Shown piece after piece: positions 1 to 5,701 of a stretch of DNA of 15,834 nt. The stretch is from assembly GCA_903888395.1 (NCBI GenBank), contig CAISTO010000335.1, positions 1 to 15,834 of the forward strand, read 5' to 3'. The stretch's first letter is position 1, and each line of letters opens with the position of its first letter. The position numbers and the translations under genes were made by a program. The notes under the pieces were generated by a model that searched no databases, had not been told where the DNA came from, and saw only the letters and a list, made by a program, of their open reading frames with translations. This DNA is from an uncultured Bacteroidota bacterium (GTDB lineage: Bacteria > Bacteroidota > Bacteroidia > UKL13-3).

Positions 1-153
1 CGTCAAGCCAAGCGGGTGGGTAGCTCCCGATGTATCGGGATGGTCTAGTCCCGACACATCGGGATTGTTTCTTTTTCAGCAATGGAAAAAGAAAGAAGAA
101 AAAAAAAGAAAATCAATGTTGTTGGTACCGCATTGCTTAAACACCAACAATGG
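1..153 (+). repeat. Multi-stem repeat element, copy a (5' end outside window)
   Basis: It begins inside the element at GCCAAGCGGGTGGGTAGCT. Two 16-bp near-palindromes follow, TCCCGATGTATCGGGA (25-40) and TCCCGACACATCGGGA (49-64). Then comes stem P3, TTTCTTTTTC (68-77) with GAAAAAGAAA (85-94) and loop AGCAATG, an A-rich stretch, and the hairpin P4 (TTGTTGGT 119-126 / ACCAACAA 143-150). Another copy of this right-hand part is at 1882-2091. It occupies most of the first 223 bases, before the AlbA_2 gene. Confidence 0.8.
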
Positions 154-172
154 CTAACAAAACAAAGAATTG

Positions 173-188
173 CAGGCGCGGACGCCTG
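173..188 (+). repeat. Small hairpin ahead of the AlbA_2 gene
   Basis: CAGGCG / CGCCTG with loop CGGA, 36 bp before the TTG start. A comparable hairpin, GCAGGC / GTCTGC with one G-T pair, lies at 2113-2130 ahead of the DUF6922-like gene, after a similar AACGA/AGAAT-rich lead. Position just upstream of two cargo genes suggests a shared leader fragment; no function is known. Confidence 0.7.
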
Positions 189-223
189 AAATGGCGAAAC
201 CTTAGCTGTTCTCTTACAATTAA

Positions 224-1597
224 TTGAAAACAGAAAACCAACATACAGAATTCAAATCAAGTTTCAATGAAGCTGTGATAGAAACATTGTGTGCCTTTGT
301 AAACGCCAATGGAGGAAAAGTTTATGTAGGCTTAGATGATAATGGAAATCCGGTTCCTAATTTTTCTGTTGGTAAGGAAACCATCGCAAATTGGATAAAT
401 GAAATAAAAAATAAAACACAACCCAGTATCATTGCCGATATAGAACCCATATTTATACATGGGACAGAAGTTGTTTGTATAAGTGTAAATGAGTTTCCCG
501 TAAAACCAGTTTCTTTTAAAGGAAGGTATTACAAACGTGTTAACAACTCGAATCACCAGCTTTCCGCGATGGAAATTACGAATTTGAGCTTGCAATCCTT
601 ACAACTTTCTTGGGATTCGTATCCCGCTCATGGCAAGAGCTTAGAAGATTTAGATATTCATAAAGTGAATGCTTTTTTTGAAAGGGTAAATTCGATGGGG
701 CGGTTCAGACTAGAAGGCAGTTGGATCGAAAAACTTCATAAATTAAAGTTGGTTCAAGGTGCGGTGATTACTAATGCAGCTTGGTTGTTATTTGCCAAAG
801 AAAGTACAGGATATAATGTTCATTTAGGAAGGTTAAAAACACCTGCTATGATTATTGACGATAAGATGTTTAACGGCACTTTGTTCGATATGGTCGAGGA
901 AACCATGCGATATATTATAGGTCAGATAAAAGTTGCCTTTGAGATAAAAGGCATGCCTACGCAGAGAACGGAGATATTCGAATATCCGCTTCCCGCTTTG
1001 AGAGAGATAGTTCTCAATGCTATTATCCATAGAGACTATATGAGTCCGATTGACATACAAATTAAAATTTTCGATAACTACATTACATTTTATAATCCAG
1101 GAATGCTTTATGGAAATCTTACCGTAGCCGATCTTAAAAAGGACAATTATCAAGCTATAGCCCGAAATAAATTGATAGCAGAAGCATTTTATCTTACAGG
1201 TGACATAGAGAAATATGGCAGTGGTTTTGTACGAATTCGTAAAGGAATCAAGGAGTATCCCACAATGAAAATGGAGTTTGCGGAGGTTGCTAGCGGTTTT
1301 TTATGGACTGTTAGTTATACGAAGCAGCGGGTGAGTTTGGTTGATGATAAAGTCACCGATGAGGTCACCGATGAGGTCACCGATGAGGTCACCGATAAGG
1401 TCACCGATAATCAGGAATTAATCATACAATTTATTTCTGAAAATAATAAAATAACAACCCAAATACTTTCGGAAAAGGTGAAAATTTCCCAAAGAAAAAT
1501 AAAAGAAAATATAGCTAAATTGAAAGAAATTGGTCTTATAGAACGCATAGGATCTGCTAAAGGGGGATTTTGGTTGGTGAAAAATCAACAAAATTAG
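224..1597 (+). CDS. AlbA_2-domain ATP-binding protein (RecG-like/Schlafen-AlbA family) with winged-helix tail
   Basis: A 457-residue protein. Residues ~5-120 match the AlbA_2 (Schlafen AlbA_2, putative nucleic-acid binding) domain, with the typical opening EFKSS and ANGGKVYVGLDD. Residues ~255-345 look like the HATPase_c_4 domain found in these proteins, with LREIVLNAIIHRDY (259-272), NPG (291-293) and GSG (332-334). Residues 377-396 are five VTDE-type tetrapeptides, followed by a ~60-residue helix-turn-helix-like end (SEKVKISQRKIKENIAKLKE). The start is TTG at 224: the family begins with MKTENQxTE at this point, and the in-frame ATG at 191 meets a stop four codons later. Members are annotated as transcriptional regulators or ATP-binding proteins and are common in defence islands; the exact role is unknown. 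The family call is secure, the function is not. Confidence 0.85.
   Translation: MKTENQHTEFKSSFNEAVIETLCAFVNANGGKVYVGLDDNGNPVPNFSVGKETIANWINEIKNKTQPSIIADIEPIFIHGTEVVCISVNEFPVKPVSFKGRYYKRVNNSNHQLSAMEITNLSLQSLQLSWDSYPAHGKSLEDLDIHKVNAFFERVNSMGRFRLEGSWIEKLHKLKLVQGAVITNAAWLLFAKESTGYNVHLGRLKTPAMIIDDKMFNGTLFDMVEETMRYIIGQIKVAFEIKGMPTQRTEIFEYPLPALREIVLNAIIHRDYMSPIDIQIKIFDNYITFYNPGMLYGNLTVADLKKDNYQAIARNKLIAEAFYLTGDIEKYGSGFVRIRKGIKEYPTMKMEFAEVASGFLWTVSYTKQRVSLVDDKVTDEVTDEVTDEVTDKVTDNQELIIQFISENNKITTQILSEKVKISQRKIKENIAKLKEIGLIERIGSAKGGFWLVKNQQN
1352..1411 (+). repeat. In-frame 12-bp tandem repeat (5 units) coding VTD(E/K/N)
   Basis: Five consecutive 12-bp units, consensus GTCACCGATGAG; the last two units differ at the third or final codon (AAG, AAT). 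They encode residues 377-396 of the AlbA_2 protein, a charged linker between the ATPase-like domain and the C-terminal winged helix. Because the unit is 12 bp, gain or loss of copies would change linker length without a frameshift. Similar VTDK/VTDE linkers are known in this family. Confidence 0.95.
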
Positions 1598-1608
1598 GCA
1601 ATTGCCTA

Positions 1609-1677
1609 TGGTTGTTATTTTCACCAACCAATCATAATAAAAATATTGTTGGTGACGCTTTGCTTAAACACCAACAA
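1609..1677 (+). repeat. MITE-like left terminal repeat plus central hairpin P4
   Basis: Directly after the AlbA_2 gene: a degenerate left terminal repeat (TGGTTGTTATTTTCACCAAC...) and, after a short AT spacer, P4 with TTGTTGGTG (1646-1654) and CACCAACAA (1669-1677). The sequence then switches without spacer into another repeat (CGTCTCTACAAATT, from 1685), so the right end of the unit has been replaced. Confidence 0.8.
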
Positions 1678-1684
1678 TGGCGAG

Positions 1685-1743
1685 CGTCTCTACAAATTGT
1701 CTGAATCAAGATTTACAGGATTTAAAGATTTTGAAGATAAAAG
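1685..1743 (+). repeat. 59-bp repeat, copy 1
   Basis: Identical over 59 bp to 5342-5400 (starts CGTCTCTACAAATTGTCTGA and continues through a GATTT-rich stretch). In the second copy it follows a complete 24-bp palindrome; here only the right half-end of that palindrome (CGTCTCT) remains. Both copies lead directly into the multi-stem element. Confidence 0.9.
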
Positions 1744-1753
1744 TTTGATTTTG

Positions 1754-2091
1754 GGCGAGCGTGGACTGACTTCCGACACATCGGAAATGCGGGCCGTTCC
1801 CGCCATTAATTCAAATCAGTACATTTATTTTAGTTGAAATATCATTACTAATTTGAATTGAGTTTAAAATTGTTAAGCGGGACAAGCGGGTGGGTAGCTC
1901 CCGATGTATCGGGATGGTCTAGTCCCGACACATCGGGATTGCATACTTTGTAATTTATACTGAGCGCAGTCGAAGTAGCAATGGAAAAAGTATGAAGAAA
2001 AAAAGAAAATCAATGTTGCCTATGGTTGGTGTTTTCACCAACCAGGTTAACACAAAAAATATTGTTGGTGCCGTTTTACTAAAACACCAAC
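1754..2091 (+). repeat. Multi-stem repeat element, copy b (expanded by insertions)
   Basis: Starts with GGCGAGCGTGG (1754-1764). The P1 left arm holds TTCCGACACATCGGAA, and its right partner is TCCCGATGTATCGGGA (1899-1914). P2 is replaced by an ~85-nt hairpin: TCCCGC (1798-1803) with GCGGGA (1877-1882), and AATTCAAATCAGTA (1808-1821) with TACTAATTTGAATT (1846-1859). P3 is CATACTTT (1942-1949) with AAAGTATG (1987-1994), its loop enlarged by a fragment containing ACTGAGCGCAGTCGAAGT. It ends with a perfect left terminal hairpin TGGTTGGTG/CACCAACCA (2023-2044) and P4 (2064-2091). Together with 1598-1753 and 2092-2169 this fills the 572-bp gap; no gene is seen in it. Confidence 0.75.
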
Positions 2092-2112
2092 GTTCATCAT
2101 AAATAAACGATA

Positions 2113-2130
2113 GCAGGCGAGGAAGTCTGC
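2113..2130 (+). repeat. Small hairpin ahead of the DUF6922-like gene
   Basis: GCAGGC (2113-2118) pairs with GTCTGC (2125-2130) with one G-T pair; loop GAGGAA. It is the counterpart of the hairpin at 173-188; the changed base is still able to pair in RNA. Confidence 0.6.
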
Positions 2131-2169
2131 ATTAGAATAAAAGAATTTATTAACCAATTCATAAAACCA

Positions 2170-2475
2170 ATGCAACCCAAAAATCCATCCGAAATATTAT
2201 CAAAACATTTATTCTGGGATATCAACCCTGATACATTGGATTGGGAAATTAATAAAAAAACAATTATCATCAGGGTTCTTGAAAGAGGAACATTGGAGGA
2301 ATGGAATTGTATTGTGAAAATTTATTCACTAGAAAACATTACTGAAATACTCAAAAATTATAGAGATTTAAATCCAATCGATTTAAATTTTATAGCCACA
2401 ATTACTCTTACTCCAAAAGAAAATTTCAGATGCTTCAATACAAAGTTGTCGACCAACCAACACTGGATTTATTGA
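2170..2475 (+). CDS. DUF6922-like protein, putative antitoxin partner of AbiEii-type nucleotidyltransferase
   Basis: A 101-residue protein. The segment LFWDINPDTLDWEINKKTII and the following IIRVLERGTLEEWN resemble the small DUF6922 family often found just upstream of AbiEii/DUF1814 nucleotidyltransferases in Bacteroidota. The helix pattern of residues 45-90 (alternating short helices ending in an N-F-R-C-F motif) fits that family. No catalytic motif is visible. It overlaps the next gene by 46 bp, which implies translational coupling and supports an antitoxin or accessory role in a type IV-like toxin-antitoxin pair. The assignment rests on recalled family resemblance; the pairing is visible in the sequence, and the antitoxin role is inferred. 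Confidence 0.65.
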   Translation: MQPKNPSEILSKHLFWDINPDTLDWEINKKTIIIRVLERGTLEEWNCIVKIYSLENITEILKNYRDLNPIDLNFIATITLTPKENFRCFNTKLSTNQHWIY

Positions 2476-3050
2476 TTAAAATAAATGATTGTGATTTATT
2501 CCAAAATTATCGCTTAGTCGGTGGTACTGCGTTGGCATTAATTCACGGCCATCGAAAATCAATAGATTTAGATTTTTTTGGAAATGAAAAAATTGATACT
2601 TTTGAAATGATTTCATTCTTTAAATCAATAGGAATTGTTAACGATGTTAAAAGTTCAAAAAGAATTGATTCTTTATTTTTGAATGATATCAAAGTTGATA
2701 TTGTACATTATCCATATCAATGGATTGATGAACCATTAATTGAAGACAATTTGCGTTTGGCTACTTCAAAAGAAATTGCAGCCATGAAGCTTGCCGCAAT
2801 TACGAATAGAGGCTCAAAAAAAGATTTTTACGATTTAAATAAGTTGCTACAACTATTTACTTTGAAGCAAATACTTGGTTTTTATCTTGAAAAATTCAAA
2901 GACAGTTCAATTTTTTTTGCCTTAAAAAGTTTGATTTATTTCGATGATGCAGAAGAACAAGAAACGCCATTGATGTTTGATGAAATAACTTGGGATCAAG
3001 TAAAAAAAAATATTGTTGATGCACATTTGGATTACTTAAATAACTATTAA
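2430..3050 (+). CDS. AbiEii/AbiGii-type nucleotidyltransferase (putative toxin)
   Basis: A 206-residue protein with nucleotidyltransferase fold signatures of the AbiEii/DUF1814 family: LVGGTALAL (29-37), a downstream SIDLDFF (44-50) supplying the metal-binding acidic pair D46/D48, a third acidic position in KVDIV (D90), and the helical core with AAMKLAAITNRGSKKDFYDL (117-136) that carries the conserved K and D residues. Length is somewhat shorter than AbiEii proper and typical of Bacteroidota homologues. Known relatives are toxins of the abortive-infection AbiE systems that transfer nucleotides to RNA targets. The usual AbiEi partner is absent; a DUF6922-like gene occupies that place with a 46-bp overlap. 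The start is the ATG at 2430; no clear alternative exists. Confidence 0.85.
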   Translation: MLQYKVVDQPTLDLLIKINDCDLFQNYRLVGGTALALIHGHRKSIDLDFFGNEKIDTFEMISFFKSIGIVNDVKSSKRIDSLFLNDIKVDIVHYPYQWIDEPLIEDNLRLATSKEIAAMKLAAITNRGSKKDFYDLNKLLQLFTLKQILGFYLEKFKDSSIFFALKSLIYFDDAEEQETPLMFDEITWDQVKKNIVDAHLDYLNNY

Positions 3051-3082
3051 CAGCCAATGTGAATTTGCAATTCATACTTGAT

Positions 3083-3194
3083 CAAATAACACCTACCCTG
3101 CCATTCCTTAATAGGAAGGGTGAGTTCCGTTGTTAATTGTTAACTACAGTTTCCATAACACAAAGACGTTGCATGCAACGACTCTACAAATTAT
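3083..3194 (+). repeat. ~115-bp repeat, copy 1
   Basis: The first 60 bp (3083-3142) match 3659-3718 with one difference. They contain a hairpin around TTCCTTAATAGGAA followed by GGGTGAGTTCCGTTGTTAAT. The palindromic core CGTTGCATGCAACG (3167-3180) and CTCTACAAATTAT then follow in both copies. This fills most of the 318-bp gap 3051-3368, where no gene is seen. Confidence 0.88.
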
Positions 3195-3203
3195 GCCGCT
3201 AAA

Positions 3204-3221
3204 GACACACGGCAGTGTGTC
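3204..3221 (+). repeat. Perfect 7-bp hairpin
   Basis: GACACAC (3204-3210) and GTGTGTC (3215-3221) with loop GGCA, followed by TC-rich DNA. No copy elsewhere in the window and no T-tract, so it is not a clear terminator. Confidence 0.7.
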
Positions 3222-3241
3222 TCTTCACGTTTATTTGCCTA

Positions 3242-3311
3242 TGGTTGGTGTTTTTAACAACTAATCATATAAAATAAATATTGTTGGTACCGCTTTGCTA
3301 AACACCAACAA
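3242..3311 (+). repeat. MITE-like left terminal repeat (degenerate) plus P4
   Basis: The left arm TGGTTGGTG (3242-3250) is intact, but its partner has decayed to AACAACTA. P4 follows: TTGTTGGT (3281-3288) and ACCAACAA (3304-3311). A weak right end (GTGGATTGTTAATTTAAC) follows up to ~3340, so this may be a decayed whole unit. It lies 58 bp before the Bro-N pseudogene. Confidence 0.7.
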
Positions 3312-3368
3312 TGGTGAAAGTGGATTGTTAATTTAACAAAATAAAGAAAAATATCAAAACAAATAATT

Positions 3369-3656
3369 ATGAATAGTATTAAATTATTTGAGGAAAAAAA
3401 AATCCGTTCTAGTTGGAATGAAGAAGAAAAAGAATGGTATTTTGCTGTAATTGATATTGTAGCCATTTTAACTGATAGCAGTGATCCAAAAGATTATTGG
3501 TACAGAATGAAAAAGCGTGAAAAAGTTTCAAGCTTTGAGCTATCGACAATTTGTCGACAACTGAAATTGGTGTCAAGTGATGGTAAAAAATATGCTACAG
3601 ATTGTGCCACAAAAAAAGGATTGCATATGGTTGGTGTTTTCACCAACCAATCATAA
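3369..3656 (+). pseudogene. Bro-N (phage antirepressor-like) gene truncated by an intergenic repeat
   Basis: The first ~84 codons match the Bro-N domain: IRSSWNEEEKEWYFAVIDIV, a YWYRMKKR segment, then LSTICRQLKL and SDGKKYATDCA. Full-length Bacteroidota homologues continue with a conserved segment (IIQSIPSPKAEPFK) and run to about 270-300 residues. Here, from about 3621, the reading frame runs into the MITE-like terminal repeat and ends with repeat-encoded residues MVGVFTNQS. No continuation of the gene was seen downstream. Bro-N proteins bind DNA and occur in phages and islands; this copy probably lacks function, though a short Bro-N-only product cannot be excluded. It contains the palindrome TTGTCGACAA at 3551-3560. 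Confidence 0.8.
3628..3652 (+). repeat. MITE-like left terminal repeat (intact)
   Basis: TGGTTGGTG (3628-3636), loop TTTT, CACCAACCA (3641-3649), then ATC. This copy sits inside the reading frame of the Bro-N gene and ends it, which dates the repeat as later than the gene fragment. The next right terminal repeat is at 4247. Confidence 0.85.
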
Positions 3657-3658
3657 AA

Positions 3659-3772
3659 CAAATAACACCTACCCTGCCCTTCCTTAATAGGAAGGGTGAG
3701 TTCCGTTGTTAATTGTTAGCAGTACTTTTCGTAGCACAAAGACGTTGCATGCAACGTCTCTACAAATTATCT
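3659..3772 (+). repeat. ~115-bp repeat, copy 2, with GACGTTGCATGCAACGTC palindrome
   Basis: Near-identical to 3083-3194. The first hairpin is complete here: CCCTTCC (3677-3683), loop TTAATA, GGAAGGG (3690-3696). The palindrome AGACGTTGCATGCAACGTCT (3740-3759) is perfect over 20 bp. Confidence 0.88.
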
Positions 3773-3810
3773 GAGGATTCAAATAATTTGTAGATATTAG
3801 CTTGAATTTT

Positions 3811-3972
3811 GGCGAGCGTGGGACTGACAATAAACCGGGCCGTGCTTCTGGCCTTGTGGGTGGGTAGGTTTTTATTGTCTTGATTTTTTGTTTCTTTTTC
3901 ATCTAAGGAAAAAGAAAGAAGAAAAAAAATAAAATAAATATTGTTGGTGCCGCTTTGATTAAACACCAACAA
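3811..3972 (+). repeat. Multi-stem repeat element, copy c
   Basis: GGCGAGCGTGG at 3811. P1: GACAATAAA (3826-3834) with TTTATTGTC (3871-3879), plus CC/GG inside a small bulge. P2: GGCC (3838-3841) with GGCC (3850-3853). P3: TTTCTTTTTC (3891-3900) with GAAAAAGAAA (3908-3917), loop ATCTAAG. P4: TTGTTGGTG (3941-3949) with CACCAACAA (3964-3972). Confidence 0.88.
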
Positions 3973-4056
3973 TGGCAGAGAGATTGCTTTCCCGCTTTGG
4001 CGGGACAGGCTGTACCTCGCAATGACGGATCAACAATAAACAAATGCTTGAATTGT
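3971..4056 (+). repeat. ~90-bp spacer repeat with CCCGC/GCGGG hairpin, copy 1
   Basis: Matches 5619-5701 closely. It contains GGCAGAGAGATTGCTTTC, the hairpin CCCGC (3991-3995) / GCGGG (4000-4004), and ACCTCGCAATGACG. Motifs of the form ATTGCTT...CTCGCAATGACG are widespread bacterial interspersed repeats. In both copies it joins P4 of one multi-stem element or a terminal repeat to the GGCGAGCGTGG start of the next element. Confidence 0.88.
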
Positions 4057-4230
4057 GGCGAGCGTGGCCTGACTTCCGACACATCGGAAATGCGGGCCGT
4101 GCGTCTAGCCAAGCGGGTGGGTAGCTTTTGATGGTCTTGATTTTTTGTTTCTTTTTCATCTAAGGAAAAAGAAAGAAGAGAAAAAAAGAAAGGTAAATAT
4201 TGTTGGTGACGCTTTGCTAAACACCAACAA
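4057..4230 (+). repeat. Multi-stem repeat element, copy d (mismatched P1)
   Basis: GGCGAGCGTGG at 4057. The P1 left arm carries TTCCGACACATCGGAA as in copy b, but the right arm is TTTTGATGGTC as in copy e, so P1 cannot pair well. P3 (4148-4157 / 4165-4174) and P4 (4200-4208 / 4222-4230) are intact. This looks like a chimera of two element types. Confidence 0.85.
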
Positions 4231-4246
4231 TGGCGAAATTCGAGTG

Positions 4247-4267
4247 GATTGGTGAGGACACCAACCA
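4247..4267 (+). repeat. MITE-like right terminal repeat
   Basis: GATTGGTG, loop AGGA, CACCAACCA: the reverse complement of the left terminal repeat apart from a 4-nt gap and two loop bases. Further copies at 5583-5603, 5873-5892 and (decayed) 7107-7125. Confidence 0.85.
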
Positions 4268-4290
4268 CGGACCAAGAGCGAATTTTATGT

Positions 4291-4327
4291 AAATTCAGTT
4301 AGTAAGGATTTCTTACAAACTGAATTT
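4291..4327 (+). repeat. 16-bp hairpin with one mismatch
   Basis: Arms 4291-4306 (AAATTCAGTTAGTAAG) and 4312-4327 (CTTACAAACTGAATTT), loop GATTT, followed by an A-rich stretch. Its right arm lies at the start of the Bro-N-like remnant. Not repeated elsewhere in the window. Confidence 0.75.
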
Positions 4328-4402
4328 AAAAAAAATAAGATATTATTTCAGTTGTCGCAATTTTTGCGACAACTAAAACTAATAAAAGTAATGGCAAAAA
4401 AA
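4312..4402 (+). pseudogene. Degraded remnant of a Bro-N-like gene segment
   Basis: Read in one frame this stretch gives FKKNKILFQLSQFLRQLKL. Read with a 1-nt shift it continues as SNGKK. These line up with MKKREKVSSFELSTICRQLKLVSSDGKK in the truncated gene at 3369, including matching DNA around CGACAACT and AGTxATGGxAAAAAA. A single-base deletion between the two parts explains the frame change. It is followed, as the 3369 gene is, by the TATGGTTGGTG terminal repeat at 4408. There is no start or upstream half. The match is short, so a related but different family (RhuM-like) is possible. Confidence 0.5.
4350..4374 (+). repeat. Perfect 11-bp hairpin in the gene remnant
   Basis: AGTTGTCGCAA (4350-4360), loop TTT, TTGCGACAACT (4364-4374). 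It shares the GTTGTC/GACAAC core with hairpins inside the RhuM-like gene and related TTGTC/GACAA hairpins inside the Bro-N and DUF1016 genes. Confidence 0.9.
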
Positions 4403-4410
4403 ATTGCCTA

Positions 4411-4434
4411 TGGTTGGTGCGGACACTAACCAAT
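4411..4434 (+). repeat. MITE-like left terminal repeat (variant)
   Basis: TGGTTGGTG (4411-4419), loop CGGA, CACTAACCA (4424-4432). The loop resembles that of right-end copies. It lies 30 bp before the TTG start of the RhuM-like gene. Confidence 0.75.
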
Positions 4435-4463
4435 AACAAAACTTAACCTCAATTTAAATACAT

Positions 4464-5303
4464 TTGTCAACCAACGAAATAGTCATATATCAATCAGATA
4501 ATCTATCAACACATATTGATGTTTTAATAGAGGATGAAACCGTTTGGCTTACACAATTACAAATGGTAGAGTTGTTTCAATCGACTAAGCAAAATATTAG
4601 TTTGCATATAAGTAATATTTTCAAGGAAGAAGAGCTCTCAGAAAATTCAGTTGTCAAGTATTCCTTGACAACTGCATCTGATGGTAAAAAATATAAAACA
4701 AAGTTCTATAACCTCGATGTTATTATATCGGTTGGTTATAGAGTGAGGTCAAAAACGGGAACTCAATTTCGCATTTGGGCAACAAATACTTTAAAATCTT
4801 ATTTATTGAAAGGTTATGCCATTCATCAACGCGTAGAAATTTTAGAGAAAAAAGTAAATTCAATTGAAATAAAAAATAACGAATTTGAATTATTGCTCAA
4901 CACTAACTTACCCCCAAATCAAGGTATTTTCTATGATGGAGAAGTTTTTGACGCCTATGTTTTTGTAAATAAATTAATTAAATCGGCAAAAAAATCAATT
5001 GTGTTAATTGATAATTATTGTGATGAAACGGTTTTAACGCTACTTTCAAAAAGACAAGATAAGGTAAAAGCAAGTATATACTTGAATAAAATAGATGCGG
5101 CTTTTCAGCTGGATATTGAAAAACACAATTTACAATATGATGTTATTGAAGTAAACCTATTTAAAAAAGCACATGACCGATTTTTGATACTTGATCAAAA
5201 AGAAGTTTATCACATTGGAGCTTCATTAAAAGATTTAGGAAAGAAATGGTTTGCCTTCTCAAAATTGAATATTGACCCATTAACATTACTTGGAAAACTA
5301 TAA
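4464..5303 (+). CDS. RhuM-like DNA-binding protein with phospholipase-D-like C-terminal domain
   Basis: A 279-residue protein. Residues 5-120 match the RhuM family: EIVIYQSDN, ETVWLTQLQMVELF (a predicted helix-turn-helix), NIFKEEEL, YNLDVIISVGYRVRSKTGTQFR and WATNTLKSYLLKGYAI. Residues ~120-145 are a probable coiled-coil linker. Residues ~155-270 (GIFYDGEVFDAY, SAKKSIVLIDNYCDETVL, HDRFLILD, HIGASLKDLGKKW) resemble a single phospholipase-D-like domain, but its HxK motif reads H237-x-R239 with D244, so hydrolytic activity is doubtful. The start is TTG at 4464, where RhuM proteins normally begin. RhuM was first named as a Salmonella virulence-associated gene; its biochemical role is unknown. The gene sits between MITE-like repeats and contains an 11-bp hairpin (4648-4674). 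Confidence 0.85.
   Translation: MSTNEIVIYQSDNLSTHIDVLIEDETVWLTQLQMVELFQSTKQNISLHISNIFKEEELSENSVVKYSLTTASDGKKYKTKFYNLDVIISVGYRVRSKTGTQFRIWATNTLKSYLLKGYAIHQRVEILEKKVNSIEIKNNEFELLLNTNLPPNQGIFYDGEVFDAYVFVNKLIKSAKKSIVLIDNYCDETVLTLLSKRQDKVKASIYLNKIDAAFQLDIEKHNLQYDVIEVNLFKKAHDRFLILDQKEVYHIGASLKDLGKKWFAFSKLNIDPLTLLGKL
4648..4674 (+). repeat. 11-bp hairpin inside the RhuM-like gene
   Basis: CAGTTGTCAAG (4648-4658), loop TATTC, CTTGACAACTG (4664-4674), coding SVVKYSLTT. It is followed by TCTGATGGTAAAAAATAT, nearly the same DNA that follows the palindrome in the Bro-N gene. Confidence 0.9.
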
Positions 5304-5324
5304 TAATACGCACTTTGAATTCAA

Positions 5325-5348
5325 AGAGACGTTGCATGCAACGTCTCT
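5325..5348 (+). repeat. Perfect 24-bp palindrome
   Basis: AGAGACGTTGCA followed immediately by its reverse complement, centre between 5336 and 5337. Shorter copies at 3740-3759 (20 bp) and 3167-3180 (14 bp), plus a half-site at 1685. Located 21 bp after the RhuM-like stop codon. Confidence 0.95.
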
Positions 5349-5400
5349 ACAAATTGTCTGAATCAAGATTTACAGGATTTAAAGATTTTGAAGATAAAAG
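5342..5400 (+). repeat. 59-bp repeat, copy 2
   Basis: Identical to 1685-1743. It overlaps the right arm of the 24-bp palindrome and leads into multi-stem element copy e. Confidence 0.9.
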
Positions 5401-5410
5401 CCTGAATAGA

Positions 5411-5603
5411 GGCGAGCGTGGACTGACCATCATGCGGGCCGTGCGTCGAGCCAAGCGGGTGGGTAGCTTTTGATGGTCTAGCTTTTTTGTTTCTTTTTCA
5501 GCAATGGAAAAAGAAAGAAGAAAAAAAAGAAAATCAATGTTGTTGGTGCCGCTTTGCTTAAACACCAACAATGGCGAAAGTGGATTGGTGAGGACACCAA
5601 CCA
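5411..5603 (+). repeat. Multi-stem repeat element, copy e, plus right terminal repeat
   Basis: GGCGAGCGTGG at 5411. P1: GACCATCA (5425-5432) with TGATGGTC (5471-5478). P3: TTTCTTTTTC (5490-5499) with GAAAAAGAAA (5507-5516), loop AGCAATG. P4: TTGTTGGTG (5540-5548) with CACCAACAA (5563-5571). The MITE-like right terminal repeat (5583-5603) follows. This is the cleanest full copy. Together with 5619-5892 it fills the 624-bp gap 5304-5927, where no gene is seen. Confidence 0.9.
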
Positions 5604-5618
5604 CGGACAATCATCAAT

Positions 5619-5701
5619 AATGGCAGAGAGATTGCTTTCCCGCTTTGGCGGGACAGGCTGTACCTCGCAATGACGTATCAACAAACAAATGCTTGTCGTT
5701 T
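5619..5701 (+). repeat. ~90-bp spacer repeat with CCCGC/GCGGG hairpin, copy 2
   Basis: Close match to 3971-4056, again placed immediately before a GGCGAGCGTGG element start, but here preceded by a right terminal repeat and TCATCAAT rather than by P4. Confidence 0.88.

Noticed and set aside
1646..1837. Plus-strand 63-codon reading frame
   Set aside because: It lies wholly within P4, the 59-bp repeat and the multi-stem element, and starts inside a hairpin arm.
2023..2044. Rho-independent terminator at the TGGTTGGTG/CACCAACCA hairpins
   Set aside because: The stems are not followed by a T-tract, and copies also occur before genes and inside a reading frame.
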